Assembly (NCBI GenBank): GCA_028696455.1
Contig: JAQVGZ010000001.1
Coordinates: forward strand, 1-64,000
Source of the DNA: Desulfotomaculaceae bacterium
GTDB taxonomy: Bacteria > Bacillota > Desulfotomaculia > Desulfotomaculales > Pelotomaculaceae
Length of the DNA stretch: 64,000 nt
Direction: 5' to 3'
Positions 40,110 through 48,708 of the stretch are shown here, in pieces. The translations under genes were made by a program, and so were the position numbers. The notes below the pieces were generated by a model that saw only the letters and a list, made by a program, of their open reading frames with translations, had not been told where the DNA came from and made no database searches. Within the stretch, counting starts at the first letter, position 1, and every line of letters starts with the position of its first letter.

Positions 40110-41480
40110 ATGCACATTATTGGCAGTAAGGGATTAGGAAAACTGGTCGTCACGTTTTTGATGCTGGCTTTACTTCTTGGATTAGGCAGTACCATGATGC
40201 CATCAGTTGCGGCAGCAGATATTTCGGTAACAGTTAAAGGAGATGGGGTAACAAATCCCAAAACCTTCACCCAGGCTGAGTTGGAGGCCATGGACCAAGT
40301 CGGCCCGCGTCTTTACAGCACAATTAACACCTGGCCCACTAAGAACTGGTATGCGGCTAAAGGCGTGAAACTGACCAAGCTTTTAGAAGAGACCGGGATT
40401 AAAGATGAAGCCAAGACAATTATTATTAAATCAAGTGATGGTTTTAAGGCAACCTTTACCCGGAAAGAGCTGCTTGAAGACGACCGCTTCTATTATCCCG
40501 GGCTGAAAGATAACCATGAGTATTTTGGTTATATACCAGGTTCACCTGAAGGTGCGGAAAAAGTTGACGCTATTCTGGCCCTGAGAAGCGTAAATAGCGA
40601 TAATCTCAATACATTAAACGAGCTCGAAGCGCCGCACTTTATTTTCGGGCAGCGCTGGGTTACGGAACAGACCAACCATGCTTTTGCGAAATATGTAAAT
40701 GAAATAGAAGTGACCACTGCGGTTCAGGGAAAATGGGCAAAACCGGAGGCAGATAAGAATAGTGGAGTTGTTCCGGCCGGGACTCTGGTAAAATTAACAA
40801 ATCAATACAATGATTCGGACAAGATTTATTACACCACCGACGGCAGCGACCCTACGTTCAAAAGTCCGATATATAACTGGATTGCCAGTCGGTGGTGGGG
40901 TTCCCGGCAGGATGTACTGAACGAAATAAACCACCCGATTGAAATAAACAATAATACCACCATCAAGGCCATCACAATCGGTCTTGGCAAAGAAGATAGT
41001 GATATCGCCACCTTTGAGTACCAGGTCCAGCTGGCTGCGGCGCCCTCCTTAACGGCAGATACCACCGACAATACAATAGGACAGCCGGTGGACCTGACCT
41101 TTACCGATGATGCAGCGTGGCGCGGCGCTATTGCAAGTATTATGGTTAATGATACTGTGTTGAGTAGCGACCAGTATACCGTCAGCGGGGGAAAGATAAA
41201 TATAGTCGCAAGCGCTTTTAGCACTGCTGGTGATTATGTGATTATAGTTCGGGCAACCGGCTACTTGGACGCAACCGTAACGCAACACATGGTTAATGCA
41301 GCAACTGTTATTGGAGATATGAACGGGGATAAGATAGTCAATATTTTAGACCTACTTTTTATAGCCGCTAATATAGGACAGCCTACTACAAAGCCTGACG
41401 CTTATAAATCAGATGTTAACAAAGATCTCCGGGTGAATATATTAGACTTAATAATGGCAGAACAGTATGTTGGAAAGTAG
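40110..41480 (+). CDS. Exported SUOX-like + chitobiase-C-like + HID protein with C-terminal type I dockerin-like domain
   Basis: LYSTINTWPTKNWYAAKGVKLTKLLEETGI; C-term GDMNGDKIVNILDLLFIAANIG...SDVNKDLRVNILDLIMAEQYVG. Confidence 0.87.
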   Translation: MHIIGSKGLGKLVVTFLMLALLLGLGSTMMPSVAAADISVTVKGDGVTNPKTFTQAELEAMDQVGPRLYSTINTWPTKNWYAAKGVKLTKLLEETGIKDEAKTIIIKSSDGFKATFTRKELLEDDRFYYPGLKDNHEYFGYIPGSPEGAEKVDAILALRSVNSDNLNTLNELEAPHFIFGQRWVTEQTNHAFAKYVNEIEVTTAVQGKWAKPEADKNSGVVPAGTLVKLTNQYNDSDKIYYTTDGSDPTFKSPIYNWIASRWWGSRQDVLNEINHPIEINNNTTIKAITIGLGKEDSDIATFEYQVQLAAAPSLTADTTDNTIGQPVDLTFTDDAAWRGAIASIMVNDTVLSSDQYTVSGGKINIVASAFSTAGDYVIIVRATGYLDATVTQHMVNAATVIGDMNGDKIVNILDLLFIAANIGQPTTKPDAYKSDVNKDLRVNILDLIMAEQYVGK

Positions 41481-41649
41481 ATCTTAATCAAAAACTGATA
41501 AATTGGCTCATTAATCAATCCAACCCACAGCATCTCAGTGCTGGTCACATTTTAGATCTTACAATAGCATTAATAAAAATGGTAAATATATAATCTTGCT
41601 GGTAATTTTGTAGTATAATAACTAATATAGACGTTTTGCCTAAGTAAAT

Positions 41650-41747
41650 ACTTCTCCGAGTCCAGTTGCCTGTCGTTAATAGCCACGGCAGTTGGGCCTA
41701 CAGGTGTAGTTGGAAACGGGTACACCTCCCATTGCGAAAAGGAGAGA
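41650..41747 (+). ncRNA. Moco/Tuco riboswitch, copy 6 (leader of phosphoesterase-ECF-mobB operon)
   Basis: acttctccgagtccagttgcctgtcgttaatagccacggcagttgggcctacaggtgtagttggaaacgggtacacctcccattgcgaaaaggagag. Confidence 0.78.
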
Positions 41748-41769
41748 CATGATATCATCTGCGCTTATT

Positions 41770-41806
41770 AAGGCTTTGTCTCCATCAAACAATGGGACAA
41801 AGCCTT
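41770..41806 (+). terminator. Intrinsic terminator-like hairpin of riboswitch copy 6
   Basis: aaggctttgtctcc...gggacaaagccttt. Confidence 0.7.
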
Positions 41807-41885
41807 TGTGTCATACGCAATTATTATCCAACAAAAAAGATTTTTGTAGATTTGAGGAAAACTTACGATAAAGGAGTGCGGTGAT

Positions 41886-43448
41886 ATGAGACCTGGATTT
41901 GATTACAGCAAAAGAAAAATAACGGCTGCAGAAAGCATTTTTTGCTTTATTTTTTTGCTATTAACGGTTTTATATTGCTGGTTTTTTTCTCCTGTTGCCT
42001 TAGCTGAGGAATCCGCGAAGCCTGAGCAAATTATTCTGACCTGGACTATGGATCCGGCTACATCTCAGACAATTACCTGGTTAACACCAACTAATTCCCC
42101 TGCCCGGGTAGAGTATTTAATTGCAGATGAATTTATCGGCAATTTTGATTCAGCCCAACAAGTGGATGCCGGGTGTTCTGCATTTGACAGTTCCAATTAC
42201 CGTTTTACAGTAAATATAACCGGATTGACCCCGGCTACAAAGTATGTCTACCGGGTTGGGAGAGAAGGGGCCTGGAGCGCGCCTTTATCCTTTACTACAG
42301 CCGCGGCCACACAGGATTTCTCTTTCTTGTACTTTGGAGATGTGCAGTCCGGCTATTCCGATTGGGGCAGTACGCTGGATTCAGTTGAACAAGCCTACCC
42401 CCAAATCAAATTTGCTCTTTTAGGCGGGGATTTAACGGATAACGGCAGCGATGAGAATGAGTGGGGGCAGTTTCTTGATGCCGCGACGGGCGTATTCTCG
42501 CAGATTCCAGTAATGCCGGCCATGGGAAACCATGATGGAACGATGTATCAGAAGTTTTTTGCACTCCCGGACAACGGCCCCGCAGGTTTTAAGCAGACTT
42601 TTTACTCCTTTGATTACGGGGATGCCCATTTTGTTATATTGAACAGCAGCAACAATACTGATGAAAGAGTGAAACAATGGCTGGCACATGACCTGCAAAA
42701 CACGACAAAAGTATGGAAATTTGTTGTTTTTCATATTCCCGCTTATCCGGCTACTTATGATTACAAGGGAATTGATCAATCCATACGCGCAAATTGGGTG
42801 CCCATTTTTGAACAACACAAGGTGGATATGGTTTTTGTCGGTCACCAGCATTTGTATATGCGGACCCATCCCATTTACCAGGGTGAAGTCCAGACTGAAC
42901 CGGCGTATGGGATTGTTTACGTGATGGGTAATGCCGGTTCCAAGACCTACGCCGGGGGCGGGGGATTTCCCTACATCGCCAGGGAACAGACCGGCAGCAA
43001 CTACCAGGTTATTGATATTGAAGATAATGTTTTGACATTGACATCAAAACAATCAACCGGTGAGCTGATTGAAATTTACACAATAAATAAAAGCGGCAGC
43101 ACGGACCCAAGGCCAGTCTACTCACTTTCTCCCCAGCCCGATCCATCTTATGCTGCTGGGACAACCCAGAACGGCATCAATACCATGACTGTCAATGCCG
43201 GTATGGTAGGTTTAAAATACTTCGCTTGCAGCGTTACGCCGGTGATCCCCCATAGTGGTAATGAAACATTGGTCTTTACACATTTAAGAAACGGTAGTCA
43301 GCTTGGACTCAACGCTACCAGAGCTGATTTTGACCAGGTCAGTATGGCCCAGGCCGGTTTTAATGTTCAGCAGGGTGATGTAATCAGAGCGTATATTGTA
43401 GATGCCATGACCAATGCCGTCGACGTTAACCCTGTGATTTTACAGTAA
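41886..43448 (+). CDS. Exported purple-acid-phosphatase-like metallophosphoesterase with shared C-terminal domain
   Basis: FLYFGDVQSG...ALLGGDLTDNG...MPAMGNHDG...VFVGHQHLYMRTHP metallophosphoesterase motifs; N-terminal FN3-like PAP domain; C-term YSLSPQPDPSYAAGTTQNGINTMTVNAGMVGLKYF... Confidence 0.87.
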   Translation: MRPGFDYSKRKITAAESIFCFIFLLLTVLYCWFFSPVALAEESAKPEQIILTWTMDPATSQTITWLTPTNSPARVEYLIADEFIGNFDSAQQVDAGCSAFDSSNYRFTVNITGLTPATKYVYRVGREGAWSAPLSFTTAAATQDFSFLYFGDVQSGYSDWGSTLDSVEQAYPQIKFALLGGDLTDNGSDENEWGQFLDAATGVFSQIPVMPAMGNHDGTMYQKFFALPDNGPAGFKQTFYSFDYGDAHFVILNSSNNTDERVKQWLAHDLQNTTKVWKFVVFHIPAYPATYDYKGIDQSIRANWVPIFEQHKVDMVFVGHQHLYMRTHPIYQGEVQTEPAYGIVYVMGNAGSKTYAGGGGFPYIAREQTGSNYQVIDIEDNVLTLTSKQSTGELIEIYTINKSGSTDPRPVYSLSPQPDPSYAAGTTQNGINTMTVNAGMVGLKYFACSVTPVIPHSGNETLVFTHLRNGSQLGLNATRADFDQVSMAQAGFNVQQGDVIRAYIVDAMTNAVDVNPVILQ

Positions 43449-43468
43449 CTATTTGGGAGGTCCTTGAT

Positions 43469-44200
43469 TTGGACGCCGTTGTGGTTGACAATCTTTGCTA
43501 TAAATATCAGCCCTCGGGCAGACAAATATTGAAAAACATCAGCTTCAAGGCCGGGCAAGGTGAGATAGTGGCTGTATTGGGTCTCAGTGGCTGCGGTAAA
43601 AGCACCCTGGGTTTATGCCTTGGCGGCATTATACCTCATTACCTGGGGGGTGAGTTGACCGGCCGGGTACAGGTACATGGAATAGAAGTAAAAGACCACA
43701 ATGTGGCCCGGCTGGCGCTGGAAGTGGGACTGGTCTTTCAGGATCCCGAAACGCAGCTTTTTTTACCAACTGTGGAGGATGAAATAGCTTTTGCCCCTGA
43801 AAATCTATGCCTGCCGCCGGAAGAGATAGGCAAGCGGGTTTATGACATGATCAATATGTTAGGTCTTAGTGATATAAGGCAAGCGAATCCAAACCAGTTA
43901 TCCGGAGGCCAAAAACATCTGGTGGCCCTGGGAGCGGTTTTAGCCCTGGAACCCGGTATACTGGTACTGGATGAAGTAATGGCCCAGATGGACTCTACGA
44001 GTAAAAAGAAGATTAAAGACATCCTGGTTAATTTGCGCCTTTACGGCAAAACCATTCTGATTATCGAACATGAACTGGAAAGCCTCTCCATCGCAGATCG
44101 TATTTTAGTGCTGGAGGACGGGGCTTTGATCCGGGATGGACAGGCATCAGAGATAGTAGCGGACGAAGAATTCCTGGCCAGGCAGAAGCTGATGTTTTGA
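43469..44200 (+). CDS. ecfA: ECF transporter ATPase (EcfA-type)
   Basis: GLSGCGKSTLGLCLGGIIPHYLGG; VFQDPETQLFLPTVEDEIAFAPENL; LSGGQKHLVALGAVLALEPGILVLDEV. Confidence 0.88.
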   Translation: MDAVVVDNLCYKYQPSGRQILKNISFKAGQGEIVAVLGLSGCGKSTLGLCLGGIIPHYLGGELTGRVQVHGIEVKDHNVARLALEVGLVFQDPETQLFLPTVEDEIAFAPENLCLPPEEIGKRVYDMINMLGLSDIRQANPNQLSGGQKHLVALGAVLALEPGILVLDEVMAQMDSTSKKKIKDILVNLRLYGKTILIIEHELESLSIADRILVLEDGALIRDGQASEIVADEEFLARQKLMF

Positions 44201-44363
44201 TCACGCTGATGGCGTATAACGCCGCCGGTCCTGGCTAAGGTAATACTACAATTGGAATATTAGAATCTGAAGATAGCAAGTCTCACCGGCGTTCTGGGCT
44301 GACAAGGGCTCGGTATAGGCCAGGTGGTATAGCTAATATTCAATAAATAGCTTGGGGGAACAA

Positions 44364-45032
44364 ATGGCGTTTATAGATCTAATTAACGTTTCTTACAAAT
44401 ACCCCGGTCAACAAAGGACTATTTTACACGACATAAACTTAAGTATCTGGAATAGGGGGTGCACTGCGGTAACTGGGTCGAACGGAAGCGGTAAGACCAC
44501 TCTTTCCAAACTGCTGTTGGGAATATTGACACCGGTAACCGGGCTGGTTAAATTAAACGGGCAACCGCTCACCTCCATGACCCTCCCCCAGATTGGCCGC
44601 CGGATCGGTTATGTTTTTCAAAACCCGGACAGGCAGATATTTTGTGCCACAGTAGAGGAAGAGATTAGCTTTGGCTTGCAGAACCAAGGCCTGTCCCCAG
44701 ACCAAGTGTTGCAAAAAGTAAAGGCTATTTTGGACTACTTTGAGTTGACCCGGTATGCCCATACCTTCCCCCTGGCCTTGAGCGCAGGGGAAAAAAGACG
44801 TCTGGCGATAGCGGCAGTTTTAGCCCTGGAACCGGATTTGCTTGTGCTTGATGAGCCGACCGCGGGCCTGGATCCTTATCGTAAAAGACTGCTTGGCGAT
44901 TATCTGGAAAAGATTATTGCCTCCCACAAGGGTGTAGTAATCATTAGCCACGACCACCAATTCATAGCCAGATATGCGACCAGGTTTATCCGGCTCAAAA
45001 ATGGTCAGGTTGTAGAAGGACAGGGAGCATAA
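44364..45032 (+). CDS. ecfA2: ECF transporter ATPase (EcfA'-type)
   Basis: GSNGSGKTTLSKLLLGIL; VFQNPDRQIFCATVEEEISFGLQN; LSAGEKRRLAIAAVLALEPDLLVLDEPTAGLD. ATG 44364 preferred over 44352. Confidence 0.88.
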   Translation: MAFIDLINVSYKYPGQQRTILHDINLSIWNRGCTAVTGSNGSGKTTLSKLLLGILTPVTGLVKLNGQPLTSMTLPQIGRRIGYVFQNPDRQIFCATVEEEISFGLQNQGLSPDQVLQKVKAILDYFELTRYAHTFPLALSAGEKRRLAIAAVLALEPDLLVLDEPTAGLDPYRKRLLGDYLEKIIASHKGVVIISHDHQFIARYATRFIRLKNGQVVEGQGA

Positions 45033-45034
45033 TC

Positions 45035-45913
45035 ATGAATAAGCTTGATCCCAGGACCAAAATAGTGATCATCCTATGCCTGTCGACCCTGGCCGTGGTA
45101 TTAAATTCACCCATACCGCTGCTAGTATTGTTTGTCTTGACCCTGGTTATCTTGTCCACCTTTCGGATTAATTTTATCGGTATTATGTTTAAATTTAAGA
45201 AATTGTTGCCGTTACTTTTAGTGATGCTTATTGTGCAAAGTGTTTTTGCGGCCGGGGGGGAAACGCTGCTTGCTTACAAAGGCATTAACATCCTGACCTC
45301 AAATGGTTTTAATGCCGCCCTGTGTATTTTATTTAGAATGCTGATCTTATTCAGCTCAGCTATGCTGATCATGACCAGCAGCTCCAAAGATTATGTCCTG
45401 GCCCTGGTGCAGTTAAAAATACCTTACGAGATTGCGTTCATGGTCATGGTGGCCTTTCGCTTTCTGCCTGTTTTCCTGGAAGAAATTAAAGATACCCTGA
45501 TTGCTGTACAGCTCCGTGGTGTTGATTTGAAAAGAATTGCCTGGGGGAATAAAGTTAAGTTTTATACGCATTTTTTTACCCCTTTGCTCTGGAGCGTAAT
45601 GCTCAAGGCCCGGCAGCTGGCCATTACCATGGAAGCAAGGGCGTTTAGAGTATACCGGAGGCGGACTTACTTGCGTGTTCTGCGATACAGCGTGCTGGAT
45701 TATTACGTGATGGCCTTTTTTTTATTAACAACAATAATGGTGCTGTTTTACGTTTCCCTGGACAAATTTTCACCGGGAATCTTTAGCATGACTGATCATT
45801 TCCAATTGTCACCGGGTAAGCCGCTGCTGACGACAGTAGCTTTACCAGTACTTCATTGCCAGAAATATAAAAAATGTCCGGATAGCTGTTCCAGCGGACT
45901 GATTAAGGAGTGA
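45035..45913 (+). CDS. ecfT: ECF transporter transmembrane component (EcfT)
   Basis: KLDPRTKIVIILCLSTLAVVLNSPIPLLVLF...MVMVAFRFLPVFLEEIKDTLIAVQLRGVD...LARQLAITMEARAFR-type coupling motifs. Confidence 0.88.
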   Translation: MNKLDPRTKIVIILCLSTLAVVLNSPIPLLVLFVLTLVILSTFRINFIGIMFKFKKLLPLLLVMLIVQSVFAAGGETLLAYKGINILTSNGFNAALCILFRMLILFSSAMLIMTSSSKDYVLALVQLKIPYEIAFMVMVAFRFLPVFLEEIKDTLIAVQLRGVDLKRIAWGNKVKFYTHFFTPLLWSVMLKARQLAITMEARAFRVYRRRTYLRVLRYSVLDYYVMAFFLLTTIMVLFYVSLDKFSPGIFSMTDHFQLSPGKPLLTTVALPVLHCQKYKKCPDSCSSGLIKE

Positions 45914-46677
45914 GCATATTGAAAGTATTTTCAGTTTACGGCCCCACCATGTCCGGAAAAACCACAACTATCGAAAATATTATCAGGGAGCTAAAGAAAA
46001 GGGGTAAAAAAGTTGGTTCAGTCAAGAATATACATTTCGAAAAATTTAGTCTTGATGATGAAGGGACAAATACCTGGAGGCATAAAGAGGCCGGCTCAGA
46101 GATGGTGGTAGCCAGGGGGCCGGCCGAGACAGACGTTCTGGTACCGCGGCAGCTGGGAATGGATCGGGTTTTAGATTTTTTTAATCAGGAATATGATTAT
46201 GTGGTTATTGAGGGTGTAGCTGACACCAATTTACCTAAAGTGCTCTGTGCTGATAACCTGGCGGATCTGGAAAGCCGGCTCAACGATCTGGTGTTTGTAA
46301 TTTCAGGCTGTATTTCCAACCAATTGACGGAGCATAAGGGTATCCCTGTGCTAAATGCCCTTGCCGCTGTGGAGAAACTGGTCGATTTGATTGAGGAGCG
46401 TGTGACAGATGTAATGCCGTTTATTTACGGGCTGGAACAGTGCCGGGCCTGTGGCAGCGACTGCCGGGGTTTTGTGGTGCAGACTTTAAAAAAAGAGAAA
46501 GCCCGCGAAGACTGTGTTTATGTAAAAAATGTGGTGTCAGTGATGGTTGGCCAGAGCGAGATAAAGGTTGATGTATTGTTTGAGAGAAAGTTAAAAGGCA
46601 TTATAGAAGACCTGGCAGCCGGGTTAGATAGTTATAATGCAGAAGATGAAATACAAATTAGAATAAGAAAGCAATGA
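45910..46677 (+). CDS. mobB: Molybdopterin-guanine dinucleotide biosynthesis adapter MobB
   Basis: VFSVYGPTMSGKTTTIENIIRELKKRGKKVGSVKNIHFEKFSLDDEGTNTWRHKEAGSEMVVARGP. C-terminal GLEQCRACGSDCRGF. Confidence 0.87.
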   Translation: MSILKVFSVYGPTMSGKTTTIENIIRELKKRGKKVGSVKNIHFEKFSLDDEGTNTWRHKEAGSEMVVARGPAETDVLVPRQLGMDRVLDFFNQEYDYVVIEGVADTNLPKVLCADNLADLESRLNDLVFVISGCISNQLTEHKGIPVLNALAAVEKLVDLIEERVTDVMPFIYGLEQCRACGSDCRGFVVQTLKKEKAREDCVYVKNVVSVMVGQSEIKVDVLFERKLKGIIEDLAAGLDSYNAEDEIQIRIRKQ

Positions 46678-46723
46678 TGTGCAGGCATTAGATATATAAA
46701 TTATTACACTTAAGGAAGTAAAT

Positions 46724-47482
46724 ATGGTGAATTTGAACGATAAGTTAGAAAGGGCGCTGAAAGTAAAGGTTATATCTTTAGAAAAGAGAATTAGTAAGCG
46801 CAATAATGTATATCTCGCGGCGGTAAATACCAAACATAATTTAAGAAAAAAGTATATTGTCAAGGAATATAAAGACTGGCCGGCAGGGAATGAAGTCTTC
46901 ATCTTGCATATACTAAAACAGCGCGGACTGAAAGTGCCGCAAGTAATATGGTATGATGACAAAATTTTAATAATGGAGTATATTCACGGCTTATTGTTGG
47001 CTGAATTGCTGTTAGATCGGGAATCGGATCAGGAATTATGGATTAATGCCCTTGCCGAATGGCTTCACGAACTGCATAGCTGTATGAAAATAAAAAATAA
47101 GAATCCGTCTGAACAAACCTGTCTATGTATGGCCGATTTAAATTTGCGAAATTTTATTTTTGATGGTCGCATATTTTATGGAATCGATTTTGAAAATGTA
47201 TCATTTTATCCGCCGGAAAGGGATTTAGGAGTGATTTGTGCGTTCATCCTTAATAATGACCCGATGTTTACCAGGTGGAAATATAACATCTGTAGCTTAC
47301 TGATTAGTCGCTATGACAAAATACTTATTAATGAGTGTGGATCTAGACTTAATCCCGGGTTGATCTGGTTCTATTTGATTAAAGAGCTTAAAGCTGCTGC
47401 AGAAAGGAGAAAACCGCAGCGTGAGTTGCTAAACGACAAAATAAAACAACTGCAATATAGCAGTATTTTTCAGGCATATTGA
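46724..47482 (+). CDS. APH-like small-molecule kinase (unknown substrate)
   Basis: WYDDKILIMEYIHGLLLAELL; catalytic-loop-like MADLNLRNFIFDGRIFYGIDFENV. Confidence 0.7.
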   Translation: MVNLNDKLERALKVKVISLEKRISKRNNVYLAAVNTKHNLRKKYIVKEYKDWPAGNEVFILHILKQRGLKVPQVIWYDDKILIMEYIHGLLLAELLLDRESDQELWINALAEWLHELHSCMKIKNKNPSEQTCLCMADLNLRNFIFDGRIFYGIDFENVSFYPPERDLGVICAFILNNDPMFTRWKYNICSLLISRYDKILINECGSRLNPGLIWFYLIKELKAAAERRKPQRELLNDKIKQLQYSSIFQAY

Positions 47483-47591
47483 GACCTTACAGGCACCTAG
47501 CAGTGCAAAATTTAATGTTTTTCCGGTAAATATTTGCGTATAGTTTTATATTTTGATAAAATACTCACCAAAATCAATGGAGGTGAGTATT

Positions 47592-47819
47592 ATGACTGGT
47601 GGAAAAATATTTGTTCGTGAAAGGCGCAAAGTAGGAGAAAAGGAGAAAAAGCCGCGCTATTTTGTGGTGGCGGTGGCGGATGTGGATCTTAAAATCAGGG
47701 CCAGGCATATAAGAAAGCAGGAAATAGAGGAGATTGCCAGTGTCATCGGGGCCGACGTCATCTACCTGCAAGCCGGAAAAGACAACCAGGAAGATGATGT
47801 GGATGATGACGATGAATAG
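47592..47819 (+). CDS. Small conserved-looking protein upstream of the Mo-storage-like gene, acidic C-terminus
   Basis: MTGGKIFVRERRKVGEKEKKPRYFVVAVADVDLKIRARHIRKQEIEEIASVIGADVIYLQAGKDNQEDDVDDDDE; ggaggtgag RBS before ATG 47592; 18 bp from next gene. Confidence 0.75.
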   Translation: MTGGKIFVRERRKVGEKEKKPRYFVVAVADVDLKIRARHIRKQEIEEIASVIGADVIYLQAGKDNQEDDVDDDDE

Positions 47820-47837
47820 AAAAGAAGGTTTGAATAT

Positions 47838-48671
47838 ATGGCGTTAATCCGTGAGAAGGATAGTAAAAGGCTGCATATTAAAAGCAAGCTAATGGGCGAG
47901 ACCCTGGTGGGAAAGACATTTCTTCAAAGCCTGGAGTACAGGGAAACCTATAAAATCTTGCCCGACGTTAATGTGCTTAAGATCGGCGGCCAGAGTATTA
48001 CTGACATGGGTGCTAAGGCGGTCCTGCCCATTATCAAGGAGATTATCGAAAACGCCGGGCAACACAAAATGATCATCGCCACCGGTGGGGGGACCCGCTC
48101 CAGGCATGTTTATGCTATTGCCATGGAACTGGGTATGCCGACGGGGATAATATCAAAGCTGGGCCAGAGCATCTCCGAGCAAAACGCCCTGATGCTAAGC
48201 GCACTCCTGATCTCGCATGGCGGGATCAAGGTAGGGCATGAGGACATTCCCAAACTGGGGGCCTATTTTAACCAGGGCTGCATTCCGGTGATTCACGGTA
48301 TGCCGCCATATGGTTTCTGGGAGCACCCGCCGGAGGAAGGCCGCATTCCCAGCAACCGTACCGACGTCGGGACGTTTTTGCTTGCCGAGGTGATCGGCGC
48401 CAGACAGTGCATTTTTGTCAAAGACGTTGACGGCTTGTATACGGATAATCCAAAAGTCGATCCGGACGCCAATTTTATTCCTAAAATTGGCGCAAAAGAG
48501 TTGCTGGACAAGAACCAGGACGATCTGGTTGTGGAAAGGGTTGTGCTGGAGTTGCTGACCCGTGCTCAAAACATGAAGCAGCTGCAAGTGATCAACGGCA
48601 CAATAGAGGGCAACATTACCAGAGCCTTAAATGGCGAGCATGTTGGAACGATTATCTATAAAGATGTATAA
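47838..48671 (+). CDS. Molybdenum storage protein-like (MosA/MosB), UMP-kinase fold
   Basis: VLKIGGQSITDMGAKAVLPIIKEIIENAGQHKMIIATGGGTRSRHVYAIAMELGMPTGIISKLGQSISEQNALMLSALL...GTFLLAEVIGARQCIFVKDVDGLYTDNPKVDPDANFIPKI. Confidence 0.85.
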   Translation: MALIREKDSKRLHIKSKLMGETLVGKTFLQSLEYRETYKILPDVNVLKIGGQSITDMGAKAVLPIIKEIIENAGQHKMIIATGGGTRSRHVYAIAMELGMPTGIISKLGQSISEQNALMLSALLISHGGIKVGHEDIPKLGAYFNQGCIPVIHGMPPYGFWEHPPEEGRIPSNRTDVGTFLLAEVIGARQCIFVKDVDGLYTDNPKVDPDANFIPKIGAKELLDKNQDDLVVERVVLELLTRAQNMKQLQVINGTIEGNITRALNGEHVGTIIYKDV

Positions 48672-48708
48672 TAAAAACTTGAAGTGTATTGGCAGACTTA
48701 TGTGCTTA

